Shown: piece after piece, positions 37,801-43,394 of the stretch | Numbering within the stretch: the stretch's first letter is position 1 | Layout of the letters: each line of letters starts with the position of its first letter | Source of the DNA: Bradyrhizobium sp. AZCC 1721 | Lineage (GTDB): Bacteria; Pseudomonadota; Alphaproteobacteria; Rhizobiales; Xanthobacteraceae | DNA: 64,000 bases | Direction: 5' to 3' | Assembly: GCF_036924715.1 (NCBI RefSeq) | Contig: NZ_JAZHSB010000001.1 | Span: forward strand, 4,579,001 to 4,643,000 | Notes under the pieces: model-generated | The model's input: the letters and a program-made list of their open reading frames with translations, nothing else | Told to the model about the DNA's origin: nothing | The model's database searches: none | Position numbers and translations under genes: made by a program

Positions 37801-38806
37801 CCGCCTCGGCCGGCGCAATCGTGCCGCCGACGTCATCGGTCAGCGTCGCCGCGCTGTCGCTCACCGTTGCCAGCACCGGCTGCGCCGCCGCCTCGACCGG
37901 CGCGATCGTCCCGCCGACGTCATCGGTCAGCGTCGCCGCGGTGTCGCTCACCGTCGCGAGCACCGGCTGCGCCGCCGCCTCGACCGGCGCGATTGAGCCG
38001 CCGACGTCATCGGTCAACGTCGCCGCACTGTCGCTCACCGTTGCGATCACCGGCTGCGCCGCCGCCTCGACCGGCGCGATCGTCCCGCCGACGTCATCGG
38101 TCAGCGTCGCCGCGGTGTCGCTCACCGTCGCGAGCACCGGCTGCGCCTCGACCGGCGCGATCCCTCCCACCACGTCATTGCTGAGACTGTCGACAGCTCC
38201 AAGCAGGGGAGCAAAGCCGATCATCGACGGGCTGAAAGAGTAGCACGTTGGACTGAACGGACTCGAGCGTTGACCCACCATGCATTTGAGTGCTTCCGAG
38301 GTGGGAATCCGCTGATAGCGGGTTGAGGGAACTATCTTCGATTGAGATGTGAGCGTTATGATGGCGGGACTCGGCATCATCGCCGCCTCCGCCGCCCCCT
38401 CGGCGGCGACTGCCTCATTGCGGGCCGTGCCCGGCTTGAGCGCATCGTCATGCGGCTGCGACAAAAGCCCCGTCGGATCGAGCTGGGCCGCAGGCGCCCC
38501 CGACGAGGCGGTGGGCCTTTTGACCGTCTCATCCTCTGCGCCCGTTTTCGAGGAATCAATAACCGGCGGATGGTCATTCGCCATCTGCGGCGCGGCGCCT
38601 GCCTGAGCCGTTTTGGCGACCTCCTGCTCGGCCGCCGCGGATTTGAAAATGCCGACAAGAAACTCGTCGCAGGCAATCAGCGGGGCAAGGAAGAACGACC
38701 AGGTCAAGAAATTGAAAGAGCCGGATCGCTTGTCCGCACGCTGCACCCCAGCTTCGAAGATTTTCCGCTCTTGTTCGAACAGTTCGCGTTTTTCTACTTC
38801 GTTCAT
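34820..38806 (-). CDS. Giant Ala/Thr/Asp-rich tandem-repeat protein, 1328 aa
   Basis: The ATG at 38806 follows AGGCGG. The N-terminal part (about 1-180) has charged helices and one hydrophobic segment (FNFLTWSFFLAPLIACDEFL, about 33-55). Then come about 19 repeats of 29 residues (TLTDDVGGTIAPVEAAAQPV ...) and about 11 of 41 residues (SDPTSDVSDPADTGTAASDA ...). A unique acidic Pro-rich tail ends NQPTDPELAIL. No RTX nonapeptides, cysteines or enzyme motifs occur in the repeats. It lies in one operon with the type I ABC and HlyD genes, which suggests a secreted or surface-retained fibrous protein, or an envelope-spanning partner of the exporter. No homologue comes to mind, and repeat number is probably unstable. 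Confidence 0.8.
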   Translation of the reverse strand: MNEVEKRELFEQERKIFEAGVQRADKRSGSFNFLTWSFFLAPLIACDEFLVGIFKSAAAEQEVAKTAQAGAAPQMANDHPPVIDSSKTGAEDETVKRPTASSGAPAAQLDPTGLLSQPHDDALKPGTARNEAVAAEGAAEAAMMPSPAIITLTSQSKIVPSTRYQRIPTSEALKCMVGQRSSPFSPTCYSFSPSMIGFAPLLGAVDSLSNDVVGGIAPVEAQPVLATVSDTAATLTDDVGGTIAPVEAAAQPVIATVSDSAATLTDDVGGSIAPVEAAAQPVLATVSDTAATLTDDVGGTIAPVEAAAQPVLATVSDSAATLTDDVGGTIAPAEAAAQPVLATVTDSAATLTDDVGGTIAPVEAAAQPVLATVSDTVSTLTDDVGGTIAPVEAAAQPALATVSDTVSTLTDDVGGSIAPVEAAAQPVLATVSDTVSTLTDDVGGTIAPVEAAAQPVLATVSDSAGTLTDDVGGTIAPVEAAAQPVLATVSDTVSTLTDDVGGTIAPVEAAAQPVLATVSDSAGTLTDDVGGTIAPVEAAAQPVLATVSDTVSTLTDDVGGTIAPVEAAAQPVLATVSDSAGTLTDDMGGTIAPVEAAAQPVLATVSDSAGTLTDDMGGTIAPVEAAAQPVLATVSDTVGTLTDDVGGTIAPVEAAAQPVLATVSDSAGTLTDDMGGTISPVEAAAQPVLATVSDTVSTLTDDVGGSIAPVEAAAQPVLATVSDTVSTLTDDVGGTIAPVEAAAQPVLATVSDSAGTLTDDMGGTIAPVTGDVAQPLSAVSDTLADAAPVVETTEPAPTTIAAAVSDPTNDVTSDVSDPAGTGIVASDALADAGPVVETTEPVLTTTAATLGDPSSDVSNPADTGTVASDTVADAGPVVEATEPVLTTTAATLGDPSSDVSNPADTGTVASDAVADAAPVVEATEPVLTTTAATVSDPTSDVSDPADTGTVASDAVADAAPVVEATEPAPTTTAATVSDPTSDVSDPADTGTAASDTVADAAPVVEATEPAPTTTAATVSDPTSDVSDPADTGTAASDAVADAAPVETTEPAPTTTAAAVSDPTSDVSDPADTGTAASDAVADAAPVETTEPAPTTTAAAVSDPTSDVSDPADTGTAASDAVADAAPVETTEPAPTTTAAAVSDPTSDVSDPADTGTAASDAVADAAPVETTEPAPTTTAAAVSDPASDVSDPADTGTVASDAVADAAPVETTEPAPTTTAATVSDPASDVSDPADTGTVASDTVADAAPVDKAAGDVIALNDEPPPPENALHTGTEYTDYGVNLSSDSAVPPQDTGSSADAASASDTAPPPPEIADTNQPTDPELAIL
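35063..36465 (-). repeat. Coding tandem repeat, 123-bp unit, about 11 copies
   Basis: The unit encodes 41 residues around SDVSDPADTGTAASDAVADA. Period 123 was counted directly on the DNA. Four consecutive central copies encode identical peptides, showing recent expansion or gene-conversion homogenisation; the outer copies are more diverged (for example DVSNPADTG). The unit stays in frame in all copies. Confidence 0.9.
36490..38165 (-). repeat. Coding tandem repeat, 87-bp unit, about 19 copies
   Basis: The unit encodes 29 residues: TDDVGGTIAPVEAAAQPVLA followed by TVSDSAATL. Period 87 was counted on the DNA. Two subtypes alternate (ending SDSAG or SDTVS), so some expansion was by two-unit, 174-bp steps. 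The block is followed on the coding strand by the 123-bp block after a short diverged linker. Confidence 0.9.
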
Positions 38807-38880
38807 CACTGCCGCCTTTTTTCTCGTTCGAATCAGAAATTACTCTCGCGCATTCCGTGCCGGGCGGGTCTTTCGGCGCA

Positions 38881-39360
38881 TCAGGCGTCCGTGTCGTGCG
38901 ACATGTCTGCCGGCATATGGAAATGCCCTCCATCAAATTGATCCGCGGGGCCCATTTGGGCGATCGCGTATTCGAGCGCGTCGTCGGACGACATCGAAGC
39001 GAGCGCGACCTGCATGTCACCCGAATGATCCGGACTATGCGCGCCGAAATTACCATGTGAGAAGTCGAACTTGGCCAACGCGTCACCCGGGTTACGATAA
39101 GTGTCGCCCTTGCCGCAGTCGTCGGATGGTTCGGGGTCGCAATAGTCCTTCTGCGGCGGGCCGTCGTCGTTCTTGGAGTCCTTCCAGCCGCCATCGTGCT
39201 TGGAGTAGTCCTCGCGACCCTCGTGAGCGTCATTCCACTTGACGTGCTCGCCGTTGCCGCCGTCGTCGAGCGTGGTTGGCTTGTGTTCCTCGCGTGGGAC
39301 GCCGATTTCCGGAATCTTTGCCAATCCGAGAACGCTCGTAACCCAGCTCAGGATAGACAT
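38881..39360 (-). CDS. Asp/His/Lys-rich hypothetical protein, 159 aa, with HDGGWKD domain
   Basis: The N-terminus is a short amphipathic helix (MSILSWVTSVLGLAKIPEIG). The central domain (about 50-120) reads SKHDGGWKDSKNDDGPPQKD, YCDPEPSDDCGKGD and ALAKFDFSHGNFG, and it ends PDHSGDMQ. A second helix (SMSSDDALEYAIAQMG) and a His/Met-rich end (GGHFHMPADMSHDTDA) follow. The central 65 residues match the C-terminal extension of the C39 ABC transporter at 43395-45908 (53 of 65 identical by hand count). It is the first gene of the type I secretion operon. The dense Asp, His and paired Cys suggest metal binding, which is inference. No known family recognised. Confidence 0.75.
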   Translation of the reverse strand: MSILSWVTSVLGLAKIPEIGVPREEHKPTTLDDGGNGEHVKWNDAHEGREDYSKHDGGWKDSKNDDGPPQKDYCDPEPSDDCGKGDTYRNPGDALAKFDFSHGNFGAHSPDHSGDMQVALASMSSDDALEYAIAQMGPADQFDGGHFHMPADMSHDTDA

Positions 39361-39429
39361 GGTTTCGCTCCTAACTTCGCGGTTGCGACGGGCCCATGCC
39401 TGCTCCGGATCCCGGCGCCCTCCCCCTAC

Positions 39430-39456
39430 TGTCGTCGACGCGCCCCGATGGATGCA
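39430..39456 (-). promoter_or_regulatory. Weaker TGCATCC element before the type I operon (copy E)
   Basis: On the minus strand TGCATCC (39456-39450) is preceded by TTTTGCGCGC and followed 15 bases later by CGACAG. The -35-like part matches the four stronger copies exactly; the -10-like part and spacing deviate. It sits 70-96 bases upstream of the ATG at 39360, just past the sigma-factor stop, so it may be the promoter of the type I operon. Confidence 0.35.
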
Positions 39457-39478
39457 GCGCGCAAAACAAATTCACTCC

Positions 39479-40096
39479 TCATTCGAGCTGCCGCCGCATG
39501 GCCACGAGTTCTCTCCGGATCCACGCCTTGACCGTTCCCACCGGAACCCGGAGGTATTCGGCGATCTCCTCATGCGTATGCCCGTCGATGATCGCCAGAA
39601 GCAGGCTCGCGCGGCGCTTTGGCTCGAGTTGATCGAGCATGGTCCGTAGGGTCATGCTGTCTGGGATGCGAGACGCGGGGTTCGAAACCGTCTGTTCCCG
39701 CTCGCAGACGGCGTTCAGCGTGTGGTCTTCGAGCGCGAGTTCCCGCCTGGCGTTCTTCTGCATCCTGAGTGCTGTGTGACGGACGATCGCGTAGATCCAG
39801 CCCCGCGCGGATCCGCGTGCAGGATCGAAGCTTTTGGCACATCGGAGAATTTGCGCGAATGCATCGTGGATGACGTCCTCCGCACGCGACCTGTCGTGGA
39901 CGATCCGGTGCGCCACCGCGCGCAACTGGTCCTTCTCCCGGGCGTAGATCTCGCCAACGGCAAACTGCGATCCGGCGGCGCACTCGATTAGCGCCGTTTC
40001 GTAATTCAGAGCCGTCTCGCAATTGAGATAGGTATCATCCTGCGCTGCGTCGGAGCGAGACTCTACCTTTGTGAAGTCGGCTCCGTGGTGGGGCAT
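39479..40096 (-). CDS. ECF-family RNA polymerase sigma factor, 205 aa
   Basis: Region 2 is visible (FAVGEIYAREKDQLRAVAHR; RAEDVIHDAFAQILRCAKSF, GWIYAIVRHTALRMQ), as is region 4 (LEPKRRASLLLAIIDGHTHE; EIAEYLRVPVGTVKAWIRRE). The layout resembles SigK-like ECF factors. The start MPHHGADF at 40096 is taken; an upstream start at 40129 is open. No anti-sigma factor gene is adjacent, which is unusual for this class, so control may come from transcription or an unlinked factor. It lies directly upstream of the type I operon and next to genes carrying the TGCATCC element, making it the best candidate to read that element. Confidence 0.88.
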   Translation of the reverse strand: MPHHGADFTKVESRSDAAQDDTYLNCETALNYETALIECAAGSQFAVGEIYAREKDQLRAVAHRIVHDRSRAEDVIHDAFAQILRCAKSFDPARGSARGWIYAIVRHTALRMQKNARRELALEDHTLNAVCEREQTVSNPASRIPDSMTLRTMLDQLEPKRRASLLLAIIDGHTHEEIAEYLRVPVGTVKAWIRRELVAMRRQLE

Positions 40097-40153
40097 GGTC
40101 GAAGTCACCCCTTCGTAACGCAGACGCAACTATTCCCGTGCAGCGAATATCGC

Positions 40154-40219
40154 TGGCTTGCATTTCCAGAACACTGATGGCTTGCATTTCCAGAAAACTG
40201 GTGGCTTGCATTTCCTGAT
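40154..40219. repeat. Three direct repeats of 24 bp upstream of the ECF gene
   Basis: Units starting at 40154, 40178 and 40202 share TGGCTTGCATTTCC (first two: TGGCTTGCATTTCCAGAA then ACTG). They lie 58-123 bases before the sigma-factor ATG on the other strand. The 24-base phasing is slightly over two helical turns, which suggests iterated protein-binding sites. The plus-strand frame through them (HFQNTDGLHFQKTGGLHF) is not convincing as a gene. Confidence 0.6.
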
Positions 40220-40320
40220 GCGGAATGAGCCGTTGGAGGAAATCAACTTTGATGCTGAAAATTGTTTCAATCTACGCCATCACAAAATCGTGACGCTTTC
40301 GTCAGGGCGCAGCCGGCGCT

Positions 40321-40531
40321 TAACACTTCATGCTCGCTTGCCACGCGAGTGATGCTCACTTGCCACGCGAGCCGCGGTGACCTGCACGCGATGGACATGA
40401 TTTTGATTTTGCAATTTGATTTTGCCCCGGCGAGTAACACTTCTTGCTCGCTTGCCACGCGAGTGATGCTCACTTACCGCGCGAGTCGCAGTGACCAATC
40501 GCAGCCCGCGAGGGACATGATTTTGATTTTG
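40321..40531. repeat. Diverged direct repeat with 114-bp period
   Basis: TAACACTTCATGCTCGCTTG at 40321 recurs as TAACACTTCTTGCTCGCTTG at 40435. Both copies continue CCACGCGAGTGATGCTCACT and end ATGATTTTGATTTTG. Inside each, CTTGCCACGCGAG or a variant occurs twice. The DNA between the sigma gene and 40820 holds no supported gene. Confidence 0.6.
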
Positions 40532-40820
40532 CCTCGGCGAGGGTTCCAGCCTCGCAGCACCGATAGACAATCTCGTCGACGGATTTCAAAACGCGAAATT
40601 TTAGAGCCAGTCATGGCGCATGAAGGTCCAATGTTTTCTCTTAGTTCGAAGTGCGCGCCAGGAACTGGACGTCGCTCGGAACCTTAAGGGGCCTGGACGT
40701 GCCATCTCGCTTGATCGAGGAGGAGTGGCGTGAGCGCCTGCAGTGATTTTGATTGCGATCTCCTCGAGTTCACACGGCATCGACAAGCGTTATTGAACGA
40801 CAAGCGTCATTCCTTATCGG

Positions 40821-40880
40821 CAAAATTCGAGCGACGTTGCATCCAGATTGGCGGTTTCTGACTAGAGAGGTGGATGGCAG
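40821..40880 (+). promoter_or_regulatory. Conserved TGCATCC element, copy B
   Basis: The sequence reads CAAAATTC, spacer, TGCATCC (40838-40844), 14 bases, TGACTA, GAGAGG. It continues into a GCTGT-TACT-ACAGC stem and GCCATCAACA shared with copy C. It lies before the tiny frame at 40919 and the gene at 40971. Similarity with copy C extends upstream to about 40706 (compare about 41605), so a larger segment was duplicated. Confidence 0.6.
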
Positions 40881-40918
40881 CTGTTACTACAGCGCCATCA
40901 ACACCCAAGGAATGTAAC

Positions 40919-40966
40919 ATGACGGCACAACACGTTGACAGCGACCTTATCCTGTTTGAGGGCTGA
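40919..40966 (+). CDS. Possible 15-residue leader peptide
   Basis: ATG at 40919 opens MTAQHVDSDLILFEG and stops at 40966, four bases before the ATG of the next gene. The related gene at 46103 is preceded by sequence encoding LREFLRFEG without this stop arrangement. The leader may couple translation to the gene at 40971 or simply be the frame-shifted relic of a longer N-terminus. It is too short to judge by composition. Confidence 0.3.
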   Translation: MTAQHVDSDLILFEG

Positions 40967-40970
40967 GCAC

Positions 40971-41300
40971 ATGGACCTGCACGATGATACCATCGACGAA
41001 CTGAGCGGCGACGGCGCGATCATCATCGGCCAAGCGAAAGCGGGCGCCATCTGCTACTGGCTCACGATAGTACCGGTGGCAGGACCTGTCGTCGCAGAAG
41101 GCTCCATCACTGGGCCTGAGGAGTTCATGAGGATGATCATGAACGCGACTGGTCCGAAGTTGGTTATGCAGGATGGTTATGTCGTAACGCTCCGATGCGA
41201 GGGCGGCGCTACGGGCGTTCGATGGGTGAAAGCTCTCGCGGACTGTGATCCGACAGAACAATGCCCTTCTCGGAACGATGCCCTCCCAGTCCTGTATTGA
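40971..41300 (+). CDS. Hypothetical protein, 109 aa, paralogue of 46103-46465
   Basis: The protein begins MDLHDDTIDELSGDGAIIIG and contains the conserved block GPVVAEGSITGPEEFMRMIM followed by VVTLRCEGG and RWVKALADC. Roughly half its residues match the protein at 46103. It has no signal peptide or membrane segment and is predicted alpha/beta. Both copies are preceded by the TGCATCC element and flank the peptide-export operon, so they may be accessory, immunity or regulatory proteins. That role is inference; the family is unknown to me. GAGGG ten bases upstream could be its ribosome binding site. Confidence 0.65.
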   Translation: MDLHDDTIDELSGDGAIIIGQAKAGAICYWLTIVPVAGPVVAEGSITGPEEFMRMIMNATGPKLVMQDGYVVTLRCEGGATGVRWVKALADCDPTEQCPSRNDALPVLY

Positions 41301-41700
41301 GTGTTAGAGGGCAGCGCTTAGGTCTCGCTCCGAAGCCGAACGGAATTGGCGAATCGAATCGTCACCATCGAAAACGCAGACATTCCGGTGAACAGTGTTT
41401 CGCATGCTTCCAGGATGGGCAAGTCCAAGCCATCGCTGGACCCCAATCAGAATGATTTAGATGCACCTCATTGACCCAGCCTGGACTTGTAGCTGGTCAA
41501 CTCGGCAATGGCAGCACCGATCGCCTATCCGGTCGGCGGATTGAAACGTGAATTTAGGGACTCGTTGTCCCGCATGACGGCCATTGTTTTTGGCTGCTGG
41601 AGTGCGCTTGATCGAGAATGGCGCGAGCGCTCGCAACGAGCTTGATTGGGATTTCTTCGACGACGAGCGGCATCAATGGACGGCAAGGGTTATGCCGCGC
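41301..41700. other. 400 bases without a supported gene; duplicated upstream segment
   Basis: The right half (about 41605-41700) aligns with 40706-40820: GCTTGATCGAG, TGATTG and CGGCATC occur in the same order before the TGCATCC element. This shows duplication of a promoter-containing module rather than a gene. The left half is unassigned. Confidence 0.45.
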
Positions 41701-41760
41701 AAAAATTTACGCGACGTTGCATCCAGATTGGCGACTTCCGACTAGAGGATAGTGGTAGCC
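41701..41760 (+). promoter_or_regulatory. Conserved TGCATCC element, copy C
   Basis: The sequence reads AAAAATTTACGCGACGT, TGCATCC (41718-41724), 14 bases, CGACTA, GAGG. It then runs into GCCGTT-AGT-AACGGC and GCCATCAACA. It lies about 50-110 bases upstream of the peptide gene at 41809 and is the probable promoter of the peptide-export operon. Confidence 0.65.
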
Positions 41761-41808
41761 GTTAGTAACGGCGCCATCAACATCACGAGAGAGTACAAGG
41801 AGAGTAAC

Positions 41809-41988
41809 ATGCATGAACTTACCCACCCTGTTGAACTGCGCGACGAGGAACTCGAGCTCGTAGCCGCTGGCTCCGGCTGCCGCTGCCACAACGGCTCACT
41901 CATCAATGTCAGCGATAACGTTGTGCAGGCCAACGTCGCTGGAATCGTTGTGGGTGACAACAAGCAAACGAACTTCAACATCGGCTAA
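41809..41988 (+). CDS. Double-glycine-leader-like secreted peptide, 59 aa
   Basis: The N-terminal 21 residues (MHELTHPVELRDEELELVAAG) match the leader pattern of peptides cut by C39 transporters: L at -7, V at -4, A at -2, G at -1 if cleavage follows VAAG. The mature part of about 38 residues has a Cys-x-Cys pair (SGCRCHNGS) and a Gly/Asn/Val-rich stretch (VVQANVAGIVVGDNKQTNFN) reminiscent of beta-solenoid or aggregating peptides. A strong ribosome binding site (AAGGAGAG) precedes the ATG. It is followed by a hairpin, an HlyD-like adaptor and a C39 ABC transporter, which is the layout of bacteriocin operons. Killing, signalling or matrix function is unproven. Confidence 0.75.
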   Translation: MHELTHPVELRDEELELVAAGSGCRCHNGSLINVSDNVVQANVAGIVVGDNKQTNFNIG

Positions 41989-42003
41989 TGCAATGAATTG
42001 GCG

Positions 42004-42039
42004 CGAGAACCGCTTCTCCGTAGCGGAGAGCGGTTCTCG
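42004..42039 (+). other. Long hairpin inside the export operon
   Basis: The arms at 42004-42020 and 42024-42039 pair over 16 base pairs with one bulged base and a TAG loop (5' arm begins CGAGAACCGC, 3' arm ends GCGGTTCTCG). No T-run follows, so it is not a standard terminator. Lying 15 bases after the peptide stop and 100 before the HlyD start, it could stabilise the peptide message or lower read-through into the exporter genes. Confidence 0.65.
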
Positions 42040-42139
42040 ACCGCATTGTGCGGTACCCATCCGCAGCCGTGCCGCGGCGGAGAGATACTACGCGCAGCCC
42101 TTGAATTGACGAATGAGAGCGTAACAACAAGGTGCGACC

Positions 42140-43390
42140 ATGGCGACACGGCCAGCTCTATTTCGCCAGGAAGCAATCGACTTTCTGCATCAGCGCCACA
42201 GCTGGGGCGAGGTCGTATCGCTGCAGCCGATATCGAGCATGATGCTCAGCTGGACTCTCGCGGGCCTTGTTGCATTCATTTTGGTTTTTATCTCCATCGC
42301 TCAATACGCCCGCAAAGAAACCGTCACGGGCTATCTAACTCCCACCTTCGGAACGGCCAAAATTTTGGTGCCGCAACAGGGCTTCATCAAAGAACTCCAC
42401 GTCAAGGAGGGTCAGGAGGTTGCCGAGGGCGCCCCGCTCCTGACGATAGTCACTTCCCAAATCAGCGCCAACGGCGATGACGTCAATGCCGCCGTTCTCG
42501 AAGCGCTGACGCGGCAACGCAAGGTGGTCGAGCGACAGATCGCTGCGGAAGAGCGCCGGACCACCTCCGAACACGAGCGCCTCGCCTCTACAACCAAGGC
42601 GATCGAGGGGGAGATTGCCCAACTCGAAGACCAGCGCAATATCCAGAACGAACGGCTGAAGCTTTCCGAGAGTTTTGTATCGACGGGCGCTACGCTAATA
42701 GCGAAGGGGGCGTTGCCGGCCATCGAGCTGAAGCGCCGCGAGCAGGCGGCGCTCGAGCAAGCGCAGAACCTAGCGTCGCTCGATCAGCAGATCACTGTAC
42801 GACGCAGCCAGTTGACTGATGCCCGGCATACGCTCGAGCAACTTCCGACCGTTGCCGCAGAAAGGCTTCGCGTACTGCGCGGCGATCTCTCCTGGATCGA
42901 ACAGCGCAGCGCCGAGGTAGACGGACGACGGGCCTACGTTATCAAGGCGCCGACGAGTGGGCGCGTGTCCACGCTGCAGGCGACCGTCGGCAAGGTCGCT
43001 GATCCAAAGCATATGCAGCTCGAAATCATCCCGCTTGATTCGAGCTTGCAGGCGGAGCTGTTCTTTCCGACGCGCGCGTCCGGATTCGTGCGCCCCGGCC
43101 AGCAGGTCAGGATACTTTACGATGCGTTTCCCTATCAGAAATTCGGCACCTACCGCGGCACCGTGGCAAGGGTCTCTCACACGATCCTGACCGGCAATGA
43201 TGCTACCGGGCCGATCACCCTCAAAGAGCCGGCGTACCGCGTGACTGTGCTTCCCGAGCGGCCCGATATCGATGCCTATGGGCGCAAGATGCCGCTTCAG
43301 CCAGGCATGCTGCTCAAGGCCGACGTGATCCTCGAGCAGCGCTCGCTGATGTGGTGGCTGCTTGACCCAATGTTGAGCGCAAGGATGTAG
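42140..43390 (+). CDS. HlyD-family periplasmic adaptor for peptide export, 416 aa
   Basis: One N-terminal membrane helix (about 33-53, MLSWTLAGLVAFILVFISIA) is followed by a lipoyl half (VPQQGFIKELHVKEGQEVAE), a coiled coil (about 115-250) and the second half (APTSGRVSTLQATVGKVADP). The C-terminal domain is of the CvaA/colicin V type (DAYGRKMPLQPGMLLKADVI, then a tail near LDPMLSARM). It joins the inner-membrane ABC transporter to an outer-membrane channel encoded elsewhere. The stop is four bases before the transporter start, so the two are tightly coupled. Confidence 0.9.
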   Translation: MATRPALFRQEAIDFLHQRHSWGEVVSLQPISSMMLSWTLAGLVAFILVFISIAQYARKETVTGYLTPTFGTAKILVPQQGFIKELHVKEGQEVAEGAPLLTIVTSQISANGDDVNAAVLEALTRQRKVVERQIAAEERRTTSEHERLASTTKAIEGEIAQLEDQRNIQNERLKLSESFVSTGATLIAKGALPAIELKRREQAALEQAQNLASLDQQITVRRSQLTDARHTLEQLPTVAAERLRVLRGDLSWIEQRSAEVDGRRAYVIKAPTSGRVSTLQATVGKVADPKHMQLEIIPLDSSLQAELFFPTRASGFVRPGQQVRILYDAFPYQKFGTYRGTVARVSHTILTGNDATGPITLKEPAYRVTVLPERPDIDAYGRKMPLQPGMLLKADVILEQRSLMWWLLDPMLSARM

Positions 43391-43394
43391 CCAC

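Noticed and set aside
35063..38165. CRISPR array
   Set aside because: Repeats are contiguous 87- and 123-bp coding units without unique spacers, and no cas genes are nearby.
34974..38243. Plus-strand open frame of 1089 codons antisense to the repeat protein
   Set aside because: It exists because the repeat unit has no stop in this frame, so every copy stays open. It lacks a ribosome binding site, and the minus strand has the operon context, start signal and unique ends.
42004..42039. Intrinsic terminator after the peptide gene
   Set aside because: The stem is strong but no T-run follows, and the exporter genes downstream have no other clear promoter.
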